A DNA stretch of 44,401 nt from Rhodoferax sp. OV413 (GCA_943330915.2 CALQJO020000022.1:1-44401); one strand, 5' to 3'. Counted from the stretch's first letter, positions 1 through 9,217 are shown. Numbers and translations: made by a program. The notes: generated by a model from the sequence alone, not told the origin.

Positions 1-798
1 TTACTAGACACAGAAGATGTTGAGGAACTTGAGGCTTCTGCCAGATCGTATCAGGATGAAGCAGGTCTGCATGTGCACTCCATGTTCCTGCATAAAGTTG
101 ATGAGCGACATCGCAATACCAGTGTCGCGTTCACCCTCTCCGATACACAATTGATTACCTTGCGGGAGCGCGAAATTCCTGCCTTCAGATTGCTGCGAAT
201 GCAGGCCCGACGTCAGCGCGGTCTGGTGGAGGATCCTGTTGCAATCCTGTTGGCATTGTTTGAGATAAAGATTGACGATCTTGCAGACACCCTTGAAGAG
301 GTTTACACGCAACTTGAAGAGACCAGCAATCTGGTGCTGGAAGACAACGAGAGCCCAATTGAGGATGCACTGGATGAACTGGCCCGTCAGGAAGACACCA
401 ATGGCAAGGTGCGGCTTTGTTTGATGGATACACAACGGGCGCTGAGTTTCTTGTTGCGCCGTGGAAAAATGTCGGCCATCCATGCGGAAACTGCAAGGGA
501 ATTACTGCGCGATATTGACTCTCTGTTACCCCATAACAGTTTTGTTTTCGACAAGATCAACTTTTTGATGGATGCCGCTCAGGGATTTATCAGCATCAAG
601 CAAAGTCAGATCATCAAGACGTTTTCAATTGCGGCGGTTGTTTTTCTGCCGCCCACAGTTATTGCCAGCATCTACGGCATGAATTTTGGTCTGATGCCCG
701 AATTACAATGGCAGTTCGGTTATCCGTTTGCGCTTGTGCTGATGTTCCTGTCTGGTGTTGCGCCTTATGTGTTTTTCAAGCTCAAAGGCTGGCTCTGA
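1..798 (+). CDS. corA: CorA-family Mg2+ channel, C-terminal part (5' end outside window)
   Basis: The reading frame is open from base 1, so the N-terminus lies outside the window; 265 residues are visible. CorA proteins are pentameric inner-membrane channels for Mg2+ (also Co2+/Ni2+). The visible part holds the long helical cytoplasmic region. It is followed by the first membrane helix ending in the signature Tyr-Gly-Met-Asn (GMN codons 676-684), a short loop and a second membrane helix. The protein ends in a basic tail, FKLKGWL, much like other CorA proteins. Stop at 796-798. The next gene starts 75 bp downstream on the same strand with its own ribosome binding site. Family assignment is firm; metal selectivity within the CorA/ZntB group cannot be decided from this part. 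Confidence 0.9.
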   Translation, partial: LLDTEDVEELEASARSYQDEAGLHVHSMFLHKVDERHRNTSVAFTLSDTQLITLREREIPAFRLLRMQARRQRGLVEDPVAILLALFEIKIDDLADTLEEVYTQLEETSNLVLEDNESPIEDALDELARQEDTNGKVRLCLMDTQRALSFLLRRGKMSAIHAETARELLRDIDSLLPHNSFVFDKINFLMDAAQGFISIKQSQIIKTFSIAAVVFLPPTVIASIYGMNFGLMPELQWQFGYPFALVLMFLSGVAPYVFFKLKGWL

Positions 799-873
799 TT
801 GTAATAATCTGATGACTGCCAGCCTTTGTTGCTGTGCAATTCGACGCCTTTAATATCAACAAGAGGCTGCTTT

Positions 874-2247
874 ATGTTTAACACGCTTCAGGCTTTGATA
901 AACCGCTCTGTCGATATCAGACAAGGCGAAGGAGCGCCGTTATTCCTGTCAGGACTCTACTATTTTTTGCTGCTGTGTGCCTATTACATTATCAGACCCA
1001 TACGTGATGACATGGGCGCAGAGGGCGGCGTCGAGAATCTGGCATGGCTGTTTACCGGCACCCTTGTTGGCATGATGATCCTGCACCCGATTTATTCCGC
1101 AATAGTCAGTCGTATGCCCCGTCGCCAGTTCATAGCCGTTGTATATCGTTTTTTTATAGTTCAACTGCTGATGTTTTACGCCTTGTTTCAGGTTTTAGAG
1201 GGTGTCAGCGAAGTGTGGGCTGGACGGGTATTTTTTATCTGGACCAGCGTATTCAACCTGTTTGTTATTTCAGTTTTCTGGTCACTGGTGAATGATGTTT
1301 TTCGTCCTTCGCAGAGTAAACGTTTGTTCGGTGTCATTGCAGTAGGCGGCACTGCCGGTGCGCTGACTGGTTCTGCTATCACCTCATTTCTGGCCGCGGG
1401 ACTGGGCGCTATTACTTTGCTGTTGGTATCGGCTTTATTGTTGGAAGTTGCCGCCAGGGTATCACGATACCTTAGCGACGTTGAACAGACTCTGGCGATG
1501 ACAGCAATTGCTGATGAGGCTCTGAAAAAAGACTCGGACATCAGAGATCTTGAAGTTCCGGACGCATCGATCGTTACAGATCAGGTCCGCGCCAAACAGA
1601 CTGAAGTCATCGGTGGCGGGGTTTTTGATGGTGTCCGTCATGTCATGAGTTCCCCTTATTTGTTGGGTATCGCGGCACTGATGCTTTTTTTCACAGTGGT
1701 TTCGACCTACCTGTATTTTATGCAGATCGCAATCGTCACTGAGGCTATCGGAGAACATCGCGATGCTCGCACACAACTGTTTGCTAACCGTGATTTGATC
1801 GTAAATGCCATTACCCTGATTGTTCAAATGTTTCTGACAGGCCGTATTTTGCGTTGGCTGGGGATGGGTGTCAGTCTCGCCCTGCTCCCAGTAATCAGTT
1901 TTGTAGGCTTTGGACTGTTGGCGGTGGCGCCAGTATTGATGGTAGTCATCGGGTTCGATGTGCTGCGCAGGGCGGCCAATTTTGCGATTCAGCGCCCGGC
2001 ACGCGAGTCCTTGTACACGGTGGTGTCACGAACTGACAAATACAAAGCCAAAAACTTCAATGACACGTTTGTGTATCGGGTAGGCGATCAGCTGGGAGCC
2101 TGGTCATACACGGCCATGATGTACTTTGGTCTCGGGTTAACTGGTCTTGCATTGACTATGCTGCCACTCTCTTTGATCTGGATGTTTCTGGCCCTATGGC
2201 TGGGAAAACGATATAAACAGATCAACAATTCAGCCGCACAACAATAA
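874..2247 (+). CDS. MFS-type transporter resembling ATP/ADP translocase-like carriers
   Basis: A 457-residue polytopic inner-membrane protein with about 11-12 hydrophobic segments and a charged central loop (about residues 200-245). The early motif YYIIRPIRDDMG resembles the first-helix motif of bacterial proteins annotated as MFS or NTP/NDP-exchange (Tlc-like) transporters. Substrate is unknown; nucleotide exchange is only a family suggestion and would be odd for a free-living cell. The ATG at 874 was chosen because AAGAGG lies 7 bp upstream (861-866). An in-frame TTG at 826 would add 16 residues with no such site. It follows corA in the same direction. No clear terminator is visible between its stop and the convergent gene ending at 2291. 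Confidence 0.7.
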   Translation: MFNTLQALINRSVDIRQGEGAPLFLSGLYYFLLLCAYYIIRPIRDDMGAEGGVENLAWLFTGTLVGMMILHPIYSAIVSRMPRRQFIAVVYRFFIVQLLMFYALFQVLEGVSEVWAGRVFFIWTSVFNLFVISVFWSLVNDVFRPSQSKRLFGVIAVGGTAGALTGSAITSFLAAGLGAITLLLVSALLLEVAARVSRYLSDVEQTLAMTAIADEALKKDSDIRDLEVPDASIVTDQVRAKQTEVIGGGVFDGVRHVMSSPYLLGIAALMLFFTVVSTYLYFMQIAIVTEAIGEHRDARTQLFANRDLIVNAITLIVQMFLTGRILRWLGMGVSLALLPVISFVGFGLLAVAPVLMVVIGFDVLRRAANFAIQRPARESLYTVVSRTDKYKAKNFNDTFVYRVGDQLGAWSYTAMMYFGLGLTGLALTMLPLSLIWMFLALWLGKRYKQINNSAAQQ

Positions 2248-2290
2248 CTCGGTGCTAAACCGGGGGCCTATCAGTAACGACTCCGCTCAG

Positions 2291-3421
2291 TTAAAAATCA
2301 ATGACGCCAATCAGTGTGATGCTGTTGCGGCTACGGTCATCATTCACATGTTGGAATCGGTCAACAAGCACCTGGACGCGCTTTCCGCGTGCGATTTGAC
2401 GGACCAGCGCTGCACTGTAAACAAGTGAACTGCGATCATTGATCGGAAACGCCATATTGGTTTCGATTTCATAGTCCAGCCCCACTTCACCAAACACACT
2501 CCACAGGCCATCTGCTGTGATGTTCTGTGTGTAGTTAAGCCCTGTACGCACAAGCGACAAATGCTCAGTCCTGCCAAAAGGTTCTGTTGTGGCCTGCCCC
2601 CGGCTATCAATACCGGGTTTGTAATAATTCTGAATGACCTGTAGTCCATTACTCCAACGCAGCGCGCCACCCTCGGGTAACCAGGGGAGTTGCTCAGACG
2701 TGATGCGTGCCATCAGCCCCGCCTGCAGATACTGCCGGGTATAACGGGTATCACGCGTAATGTTCAGTCGTCCAGCCGGTGTTTGGACATTGACGTCACT
2801 GTCGCCCTTGTAAACAAGATAGTCATAACGTACGCCAACCGCCCAGGTGGAGTTGATTACCAGTCCCGCATCAAAGCGCGGTCCAAAAGTCTGTCCCCGC
2901 GATCTGCCGTCGGCATAAAGGACATCCGAACTGCTCTCCTCCGCTGATAACCCCAGACCCAGATAAGAACCGCTAGTTGGTGCGTATAACAAACCCAGAT
3001 CCAGTCTGTCACTGCGGCTGCGAATCAGGTTTTCTTCTTCTCGTCCGGCCAAACGCGCCATTACTCTGAAATATAGCGGCCTTTCCATCGCGGGAGCTAT
3101 GGGTATCAAGGAATCATTCTGTGCTGCCCAGCTGTCAGTACGTGAGCGAATATCAGAGGCTGCTGGCGGGTTTGGGCGCCCTTGTTGCAACTGCCAGACC
3201 CGGTTGGCTGTCTGATAACTGACAACACGATTAATCACTTCGCCCATATCACCACCGGCAGAATAAAATCTGCGCAGTGTTGATTCGCCCATAGTACCGG
3301 CCCATTGCCCTCGTACCTGAGGCGTTGCTGACCATGAGTACTCGGGCATGCCGAAACTGAAAGTAGCTGTTAATGCCACTGCGGCTGCAATAGATTTTTT
3401 GCTACCAATTAACGTCACCAT
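2291..3421 (-). CDS. Putative outer-membrane beta-barrel protein
   Basis: A 376-residue exported protein of unknown function. The N-terminus is a signal peptide with a Lys-Lys n-region and an Ala-rich core, probably cleaved near residue 32. Much of the rest reads as alternating polar/hydrophobic strands, and the last residue is Phe (…GVIDF), the usual end of an outer-membrane barrel. The ATG at 3421 is preceded by GAGGG that overlaps the stop of the upstream ketoacyl synthase gene; only 10 bp separate the two genes, so they are probably co-transcribed and translationally coupled. A longer in-frame start (3496) would lie inside the upstream gene and is disfavoured. I do not recognise a named family. 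Confidence 0.7.
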   Translation of the reverse strand: MVTLIGSKKSIAAAVALTATFSFGMPEYSWSATPQVRGQWAGTMGESTLRRFYSAGGDMGEVINRVVSYQTANRVWQLQQGRPNPPAASDIRSRTDSWAAQNDSLIPIAPAMERPLYFRVMARLAGREEENLIRSRSDRLDLGLLYAPTSGSYLGLGLSAEESSSDVLYADGRSRGQTFGPRFDAGLVINSTWAVGVRYDYLVYKGDSDVNVQTPAGRLNITRDTRYTRQYLQAGLMARITSEQLPWLPEGGALRWSNGLQVIQNYYKPGIDSRGQATTEPFGRTEHLSLVRTGLNYTQNITADGLWSVFGEVGLDYEIETNMAFPINDRSSLVYSAALVRQIARGKRVQVLVDRFQHVNDDRSRNSITLIGVIDF

Positions 3422-3431
3422 CAAATGGCCC

Positions 3432-4571
3432 TCAGAGTTTACGCAGCACCAGACTGCCAATTGAATACCCTGCTCCAAATGAACACAGCATTCCAATATC
3501 TCCGGCCTTCATATCTTTGTGGTGCAAGCTGAAGGCGATAATCGACCCCGCAGAAGCTGTGTTCGCGTATCTATCCAATACAATCGGCGCTTGGTCTTGA
3601 TCAGGAACGTGCCCTAGTAATTTTTTTGAGATTAAATGATTCATGTTGATGTTGGCCTGGTGCAACCACCAGCGTCTGACATCCTGTGGCGTTTTTCCAT
3701 GCAAGGCGAGGTGGTTTAACAAATGCTCTGCAGCCATCGGACAGACTTCTTTAAAAACTGAACGTCCTTCCTGGTGGAAAAGTTTGTCTGGTCCAAACGG
3801 ATCAGAGTCAAAGGCGCGAGACATGTATCCAAAGCCTGAGCGGATATTATTGGAGTACAGCGTCTTTGCTTGTGTACCCAGAATTTCAAATTGTTGATCG
3901 CTGGTCGCCGTGCTGAGTGACTCAACAATAATCGCAGTCGCAACATCTCCAAAAATAAAGTGGCTGTCACGGTCGGTATAATTGATCTGAGGCGAGACTA
4001 ATTCAGGGTTGATAACCAGCACCGCCCGAGCGCTGCCAGTACTGACCATTTCCCATGCGCGCTGCAATGCAAACGTGGCGGCAGAGCATGCAACCAGCAT
4101 GTCAAAACCAAATCCATCAATGCCCAGTGCTTCCTGGACTTCAATGGCGATTGCCGGATATGCCCGCTCGGTATAGGCACAACTCACAATGACTGCGTCA
4201 ATATCTTCTGCGCTTTTTCCTGCAGCCTGCATTGCACTGCGAGCTGCGTAAAGCGCAATTTCCGCCTGATGGCTCAATTCCTGTTCTTTGCGCTCAGGAA
4301 TCAGCGGGCGCATACGGTTTACATCGCAAATGCCCTCTTTAACGTAGACATGGCGCTGTTTTATGCCGCTTGCTTTCTCAATAAATTCAGCGTCGGATTT
4401 GCCTACTGCTTTGATCTCGCCTGATTCAATCGCTGCCTGGTGCTCTGTGTTAAATTTATCAGCATAGGCATTTAACGCTGAAACTAACTCTTCATTCGAA
4501 ATTATATGATCCGGAGTCCACAGGCCAAGCCCGCTAATAACTACCCGACCACTTGCCTGATGCAAGCGCAT
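3432..4571 (-). CDS. Beta-ketoacyl-ACP synthase III (FabH-like thiolase-fold enzyme)
   Basis: A 379-residue thiolase-fold condensing enzyme. The Cys-His-Asn triad of the KAS III family is visible: Cys162 in LVACSAAT, His304 in WLHQANIN and Asn337 in YANTASAG; the C-terminus has the GAGYSIGS glycine loop. FabH enzymes condense an acyl-CoA starter with malonyl-ACP. At 379 residues it is longer than housekeeping FabH (about 320), with an insertion around residues 35-95. It therefore better fits accessory FabH-like enzymes that use medium-chain acyl-CoA, such as the Pseudomonas type that shunts beta-oxidation intermediates into synthesis. First gene of a two-gene unit with the outer-membrane protein. 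A perfect 10-bp inverted repeat lies 62-100 bp upstream. Confidence 0.85.
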   Translation of the reverse strand: MRLHQASGRVVISGLGLWTPDHIISNEELVSALNAYADKFNTEHQAAIESGEIKAVGKSDAEFIEKASGIKQRHVYVKEGICDVNRMRPLIPERKEQELSHQAEIALYAARSAMQAAGKSAEDIDAVIVSCAYTERAYPAIAIEVQEALGIDGFGFDMLVACSAATFALQRAWEMVSTGSARAVLVINPELVSPQINYTDRDSHFIFGDVATAIIVESLSTATSDQQFEILGTQAKTLYSNNIRSGFGYMSRAFDSDPFGPDKLFHQEGRSVFKEVCPMAAEHLLNHLALHGKTPQDVRRWWLHQANINMNHLISKKLLGHVPDQDQAPIVLDRYANTASAGSIIAFSLHHKDMKAGDIGMLCSFGAGYSIGSLVLRKL

Positions 4572-4632
4572 TGTTATGTACCTTCTCCCTGATTTATAGA
4601 TCCATCCGGTCTATGTTAGCCGGCTGGCGTAT

Positions 4633-4671
4633 CAACACATCAACGCTGTTATATTCATTGCTGATGTGTTG
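4633..4671. repeat. Inverted repeat, 10-bp perfect arms
   Basis: CAACACATCA (4633-4642) and its exact complement TGATGTGTTG (4662-4671) flank 19 bp in the 113-bp spacer between the FabH-like gene and the serine hydrolase gene. On the minus strand the loop contains TATAAC, a fair -10 box, with TTGCAC about 19 bp further upstream. The repeat could thus be an operator on the promoter of the FabH-like gene. No T-run follows, so it is a poor intrinsic terminator for the hydrolase gene ending at 4685. Confidence 0.5.
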
Positions 4672-4684
4672 TGTGCAAATTCAT

Positions 4685-5965
4685 TTACTCAACAATTGCG
4701 CCATATGTTAAGGCTTTAAAAACAGCCCGTAGCGGCACCTGTACGTTCATGTGTTGAATCATCACGATACCAACCAGTTCTTCAACAGGATCAACCCAGA
4801 AAATTGTGCCGGCAGCGCCACCCCAATAATACTCGCCCGCAGATGTGTTTCCTCCCACCGCTGTCGGATCTTCGACCACTGCGAACCCAAGACCAAAACC
4901 TGTGCCGCGAGCCATCCCCGGTAACTCGTCAGGGCTATGTTGACCCGTTGTACCAAATATTCCCCCTAAATGGTTTTGGGTCATGTAATCCAATGTTTTG
5001 CGTCCAATAATACGCGTGCCATCCAGCTCTCCGCCGTTAATCAGCATTTGGCTGAAACGCATGTAGTCTTCTGTGGTTGATAACAAGCCGCCACCACCTG
5101 ACTCGAATGTGCGGCGGTTCACAAAATTGCTGTCAGCTACGCGGTCACTGACTTCAAGCAGTTTTGTTTCGGGGTTAAAAGTATGATTGGTACCAAAGCG
5201 CTCTAACTTTTCTGGGGGAACTTGAAAAAATGTGTCTTCCATCTGTAATGGATCAAAAATTCGCTGTTGAAAAAATTCGCCCAGTGTCTGCCCTGACACA
5301 GCTTCAACAAGTGCACCTAACACATCGGTTGAAACACTGTAGTGAAAGCGGCTACCTGGTTGAAACTGGAGCGGAATTATCCCGAGTCTTTCGATAAATA
5401 TTGTGTTGTCCGGGCTGGTCATTACACCGGCGTCTCGGTATTGACGATCCACCAGTGTGTCTCCGAATACCCCGTAAGTCAGGCCAGAGGTATGTGTCAT
5501 TAACATCTGCACAGTCATGGGGCGCATAGGCGCTACCAGTGCCCCGCCGGGACCTGCAACGCGGACGTTCGTAAAGGCCGGCAGATAACGCTCAACCGGA
5601 TCAGTCAGCTGAAGCTTGCCTTCTTCATACAGCATCATGACTGCGAGCGTGGTAATGGGTTTGGTCATTGAGTAGATACGGAAAATGCTGTCTTTTTGTA
5701 TCGGTGTTCCGGACTCTGCGTCGAGAACGCCATACTCTTCGAAGTGGACTATCTCGCCTTTGCGGGCGATCATGCTGACGACGCCTGTCAGTTGGCCTTC
5801 GTCTACGTATCGGTTGAGTACCGGCGCTATGCGCTCAAGTCGTTCGGAGGACATACCCACTGATTCTGGTGTTGCGTAAGAAAGATTATCTGCCCATGCC
5901 TGTGCTGAGCCTAAGCCAAACACTATCGTCGCTAAAAACACAGAACGCTTGAAAGCTGTTTTCAT
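4685..5965 (-). CDS. Exported serine hydrolase of the beta-lactamase (class C/EstB) fold
   Basis: A 426-residue protein with a typical Sec signal peptide (KR n-region, cleavage near AQA-WA, residues 21-26). It has the SxxK nucleophile motif Ser99-Met-Thr-Lys102 in RIYSMTKPIT and the HTSGLTYG motif typical of PF00144 proteins. This family covers class C beta-lactamases, D-aminopeptidases and EstB-type carboxylesterases; the sequence alone does not choose, but the architecture is closest to esterase-like members, and resistance should not be assumed. The ATG at 5965 was taken because the signal peptide starts there and GAGG lies 11 bp upstream. A start at 6025 would add a non-signal extension. 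Confidence 0.85.
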   Translation of the reverse strand: MKTAFKRSVFLATIVFGLGSAQAWADNLSYATPESVGMSSERLERIAPVLNRYVDEGQLTGVVSMIARKGEIVHFEEYGVLDAESGTPIQKDSIFRIYSMTKPITTLAVMMLYEEGKLQLTDPVERYLPAFTNVRVAGPGGALVAPMRPMTVQMLMTHTSGLTYGVFGDTLVDRQYRDAGVMTSPDNTIFIERLGIIPLQFQPGSRFHYSVSTDVLGALVEAVSGQTLGEFFQQRIFDPLQMEDTFFQVPPEKLERFGTNHTFNPETKLLEVSDRVADSNFVNRRTFESGGGGLLSTTEDYMRFSQMLINGGELDGTRIIGRKTLDYMTQNHLGGIFGTTGQHSPDELPGMARGTGFGLGFAVVEDPTAVGGNTSAGEYYWGGAAGTIFWVDPVEELVGIVMIQHMNVQVPLRAVFKALTYGAIVE

Positions 5966-6189
5966 TGCTGTGGTAACCTCAAAGTACTTACATTGTGTCG
6001 ATGTCGGGATAATAACCCAGCCCACTTGATATTGTAATACTGCAAAGTGGTGACGCTAAGCGTATGTTTTAAAGAGCAAACCCGGGAATGAACGCATAGT
6101 TTTTTTTAGGAGTGATTGTCAGGGTTTGTAGTGACATCTTTCTGCGTTTGGCACAGAATTAAATGGATCTGTCTGATTTTTCAGAAAAA

Positions 6190-6393
6190 AAAGTTGACTT
6201 ATGCCGTTTGTGATATAGACTCGCCGGCAAGCCAAAAAACCGGCTATATTTATGTCTGCAATACGAAGCGCCGCAATCAGTCCCTCGTCCTGTATATCAT
6301 ATTTGTAATCGACTTTTTGCTTGACGTCGCCGTAAAACTACTACGACGTGATGGTAACTTTTTAGTAATTTATTTTTTTTAAGGAATGGCAAT
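6190..6393 (+). promoter_or_regulatory. Promoter and long 5' leader of the cold-shock gene (spacer 5966-6393)
   Basis: The 428-bp spacer between the hydrolase start and the cold-shock gene holds no convincing gene. TTGACT (6194-6199) and TGATATAGA (6211-6219, an extended -10-like box) are spaced only 14 bp apart, so this promoter is tentative. Transcription near 6226 would give a leader of about 165 nt, the size known for cspA mRNAs, where the leader acts as a cold-sensing structure. Inverted hexamers ACGTCG (6324-6329) and CGACGT (6344-6349) could form a hairpin upstream of the ribosome binding site AAGGAA (6381-6386). Confidence 0.4.
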
Positions 6394-6603
6394 ATGTCAA
6401 ATACAGTGACCGGTCAGGTTAAATTTTTCAACGAATCAAAAGGTTTTGGTTTCATCCAGCAGGACGGCGGCGCAGATGTATTCGTACACTACAGCGCAAT
6501 CAAGTCTAGCGGTTTCAAAACCCTGGCTGAAGGTCAGCGCGTAGAATTCACCGTCACCAAAGGCGCTCAAGGCCTGCAGGCGGAAAACGTTGTAGGTCTG
6601 TAA
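6394..6603 (+). CDS. CspA-family cold-shock protein
   Basis: A 69-residue single cold-shock domain, the standard family length. RNP1 is KGFGFIQ (residues 16-22) and RNP2 is DVFVHYSAI (residues 28-36). The protein binds single-stranded RNA/DNA and acts as an RNA chaperone in the cytoplasm. AAGGAA lies 7 bp before the ATG. The gene stands alone between a long AT-rich leader and a strong terminator, the usual layout of cold-inducible csp genes. Whether this paralogue is cold-induced or constitutive cannot be read from the protein. Confidence 0.95.
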   Translation: MSNTVTGQVKFFNESKGFGFIQQDGGADVFVHYSAIKSSGFKTLAEGQRVEFTVTKGAQGLQAENVVGL

Positions 6604-6626
6604 TCACAACCTGACAACAAAACAAG

Positions 6627-6659
6627 GCCCCGGCATTTTGAATGCCGGGGCTTTTTTTT
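6627..6659 (+). terminator. Rho-independent terminator of the cold-shock gene
   Basis: An 11-bp perfect stem, GCCCCGGCATT (6627-6637) with AATGCCGGGGC (6641-6651), closes a 3-nt loop and is followed by eight T (6652-6659). It lies 23 bp after the stop codon. Confidence 0.95.
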
Positions 6660-6772
6660 GCCTGTATATTTTGTCGGACTAACGCACTTTCTCTAACATT
6701 TCTTCTTCAAGGTCTGATCAACTTGAGCAGGAAATCAAACGTACTACCTGAGGCATCATCTTCCTGAGTTCA

Positions 6773-8566
6773 TCAATCAAACCACCGATCATTCATCATC
6801 AGGCACGTATCGTCCAGCGACGCCAGAAGGTCCAGCCAAGGTCCGGTTTTGGGTAACTCCCAAAAAAAGAAGTACCTGCCGGCCTGCATTTTTCCGAGAT
6901 AAAAATCCTCGGCCTTTCCGCTGGCAACTATCATTTGTTCAAGCCATATCCACGCAACAACAATATGGCCTGCCGCCTCCAGATAAACCGTTGCGTTAGC
7001 CAGTGTCAGCTGCGGATGTCCGCTGCTGTGTAACTGGCGGGTCACATCGACCAGTTTATAAAGTGCGGCATCCAGCATAGAGGCATACTCAGAAAGATGT
7101 GCATCTTTCGCTGCGATAGAGGACGTGTGCAATATGGTTGTCATCAACAGCTCAAGATTGGCTCCGTCATTCATCACCACCTTGCGCGCCAGCAGATCGA
7201 GTGCCTGAATACCATGAGTGCCTTCATGAATCGGATTCAGGCGATTGTCTCTGTAGAACTGTTCGACACTGTAGTCACGGGTATAGCCGTAACCACCATG
7301 AACCTGTATGGCAAGATTATTTGCTTCAAGACACCACTGTGAAGGCCAGCTCTTGGCCACCGGTGTCAGAATATCCAACAGGTTTGTCAGACGATCGCGT
7401 TCTTCATCAAGTGCGTTGCGCTCTTCATCAATCAGGCGCGCGCAGTAAAGATTGAGTGCAAGACCTCCTTCAACATAGGCCTTCTGTGCCAGCAACATGC
7501 GTTTGATATCAGCATGTTCAATCAGTGCCACCGGATCCGAGGCCGGATCCTTGCTGGCCGGAAGTCTGCCCTGCTTGCGTTGGCGAGCATACTCCAGAGA
7601 GTGCAGGTAACCGGTGTAACCCAAGGCTGCAGCACCCAGTCCCACGCCGATTCTGGCTTCATTCATCATATGGAACATGTATGAAAGGCCCTTGTTTGCT
7701 TCCCCCACTAACCAGCCGACCGCGCCAGCCTGACCTGCAGGTTTGAATTTGCCCTCACCAAAATTCAGCAGCGTGTTTGTTGTGCCCCGGTAGCCCATTT
7801 TGTGATTAAGACCAGCCAGAACAACATCGTTGTGAGCTGCACTGTTACCCTGTTCGTCCAGCAGATGCCTTGGCACAATAAACAGAGAGATTCCTTTCAC
7901 TCCGGCTGGAGCACCGGGAATCTTTGCCAACACAAGGTGAACGATGTTTTCGGACAAGGCATGCTCACCCCCCGATATCCACATTTTGTTTCCGAACAAG
8001 CGGTAGCTGCCGTCGATCTGCGGTTCAGCACGGGTCTTGATGTCCGCCAGTGACGATCCTGCCTGTGGTTCCGAAAGACACATGGTGCCAAAAAAACGGC
8101 CTTGCATCATTGGTAACACCCAGGTGTCTATCTGTTGTTGTGATCCGTAGGCCAGTAGCAGGTTTGCGTTGCCAATCGTCAAAAAAGGATAAGCAGCTGT
8201 TCCTACATTGGCAGCAAGAAACCAGGCGAAACATGCCTTTTCAACAAGGGTGGGCAACTGCATGCCACCTATTTCATAGTCCTGCCCGGCTGCGATCAAG
8301 CCAGCATGGGAAAACAGATCAAGCGCCTGTTTAACCTCGGGAATCATATGAACGTTCTCACCATCAAACCACGGTTCATTCGCATCATTTTTTTTGTTGT
8401 GCGTTGCAAAGTGCAAGGTCGCCATCTGTTCACACAAATTCAGACTGGCATCAAAAGTCTCCTTTGAGTGATCCATATAGCGGGGCATGTCGCACAGTCG
8501 CTCTGCATCTAGCCACTCGTACAGCATAAAGTCGATGTCACGGCGATTAAGAATCAGTGAGGTCAT
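6773..8566 (-). CDS. Acyl-CoA dehydrogenase, long DmdC/FadE-like type
   Basis: A 597-residue FAD-dependent acyl-CoA dehydrogenase with the extended N- and C-terminal parts of the roughly 600-residue subfamily. That subfamily includes DmdC (3-methylthiopropanoyl-CoA dehydrogenase) and Pseudomonas FadE1/FadE2-type enzymes. Visible marks are the flavin/substrate stretch CLSEPQAGSSLADI, KMWISGGEH, VHGGYGYTRDY, and HEGTHGIQ, whose Glu448 sits where this family has its catalytic base. It introduces the first double bond in beta-oxidation; the substrate (fatty acyl-CoA or methylthiopropanoyl-CoA) is undecided. It starts 18 bp after the stop of the TetR gene on the same strand, so the two are probably one transcript. 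Confidence 0.92.
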   Translation of the reverse strand: MTSLILNRRDIDFMLYEWLDAERLCDMPRYMDHSKETFDASLNLCEQMATLHFATHNKKNDANEPWFDGENVHMIPEVKQALDLFSHAGLIAAGQDYEIGGMQLPTLVEKACFAWFLAANVGTAAYPFLTIGNANLLLAYGSQQQIDTWVLPMMQGRFFGTMCLSEPQAGSSLADIKTRAEPQIDGSYRLFGNKMWISGGEHALSENIVHLVLAKIPGAPAGVKGISLFIVPRHLLDEQGNSAAHNDVVLAGLNHKMGYRGTTNTLLNFGEGKFKPAGQAGAVGWLVGEANKGLSYMFHMMNEARIGVGLGAAALGYTGYLHSLEYARQRKQGRLPASKDPASDPVALIEHADIKRMLLAQKAYVEGGLALNLYCARLIDEERNALDEERDRLTNLLDILTPVAKSWPSQWCLEANNLAIQVHGGYGYTRDYSVEQFYRDNRLNPIHEGTHGIQALDLLARKVVMNDGANLELLMTTILHTSSIAAKDAHLSEYASMLDAALYKLVDVTRQLHSSGHPQLTLANATVYLEAAGHIVVAWIWLEQMIVASGKAEDFYLGKMQAGRYFFFWELPKTGPWLDLLASLDDTCLMMNDRWFD

Positions 8567-8584
8567 TGATGAGTCCTGTTGTTT

Positions 8585-9217
8585 TCAGTTTGCCTTTACT
8601 GACAGAGTCAGCATGGCGATGGTATGGCGAATCAATTGGGAACTATCAGGATACGTGCTCATAGCGGATTTTGGTCCCCTCGTCTGCATGATGACTCCAT
8701 GAAGAGCGCCTTGCAGATAAAAAGCCGTCTGCAATGGGTCTGGAACCCGTTCCGTGCTGATGCTGCCATCGTGGATGCCATTGGCAAGAGCCTGAACCAT
8801 TGCGCTGTTTATGCGTTCACGGCAGAACTCCATTGCTAGTGCTTGTGCATCTTCGGTTTCCGGGCCAGGAAATGTGGTTACACTGGTGAGTACATCAAAG
8901 TAGTGCGGCTCTTCAACCGAAAAAGCATGATAGGCGTGACCAATACCTTCGATCTGCGTCAGGCCACACTCACATGCGTGCAAGGCATTTTCAAATCTGG
9001 CCTGAAGTGATTGACCTGCCCTGAGCATGATGGCGCGCATGATTGCCGCTTTATCTTTGAAATAGACATAGAGCAATGCACGACTCAAGTGCGCTTCACG
9101 CGCTATATCATCCATTGTGCTTTGCTCGTAACTCTTCAGAAAAAATATCTTTTCTGCCGCGTCCAGAATTTCTTCGTGACGCTCCAGTTTTTCCATTTCT
9201 CGTCTTTTCTTCAGCAT
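8585..9217 (-). CDS. TetR/AcrR-family transcriptional repressor
   Basis: A 210-residue TetR-family protein. Residues about 10-60 form the helix-turn-helix domain: EILDAAEKIF, then TMDDIAREAHLSRALLYVYF with the classic Tyr-x-Tyr-Phe recognition end, then KDKAAIMRAI. The C-terminal helical domain, about residues 70-205, would bind the inducer. It heads a unit with the acyl-CoA dehydrogenase and is divergent from the RND efflux operon. The spacer holds two palindromes of TetR-operator size, so it probably represses the pump and perhaps itself. The ATG at 9217 was chosen; a GTG at 9220 directly precedes it, and an ATG at 9196 is a shorter alternative. Confidence 0.9.
   Translation of the reverse strand: MLKKRREMEKLERHEEILDAAEKIFFLKSYEQSTMDDIAREAHLSRALLYVYFKDKAAIMRAIMLRAGQSLQARFENALHACECGLTQIEGIGHAYHAFSVEEPHYFDVLTSVTTFPGPETEDAQALAMEFCRERINSAMVQALANGIHDGSISTERVPDPLQTAFYLQGALHGVIMQTRGPKSAMSTYPDSSQLIRHTIAMLTLSVKAN

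Noticed and set aside
6116-6382. An 88-codon plus-strand ORF upstream of the cold-shock gene
   Set aside because: It starts with a non-ATG codon, has low-complexity aromatic-rich sequence, and fills the expected untranslated leader of a csp gene.
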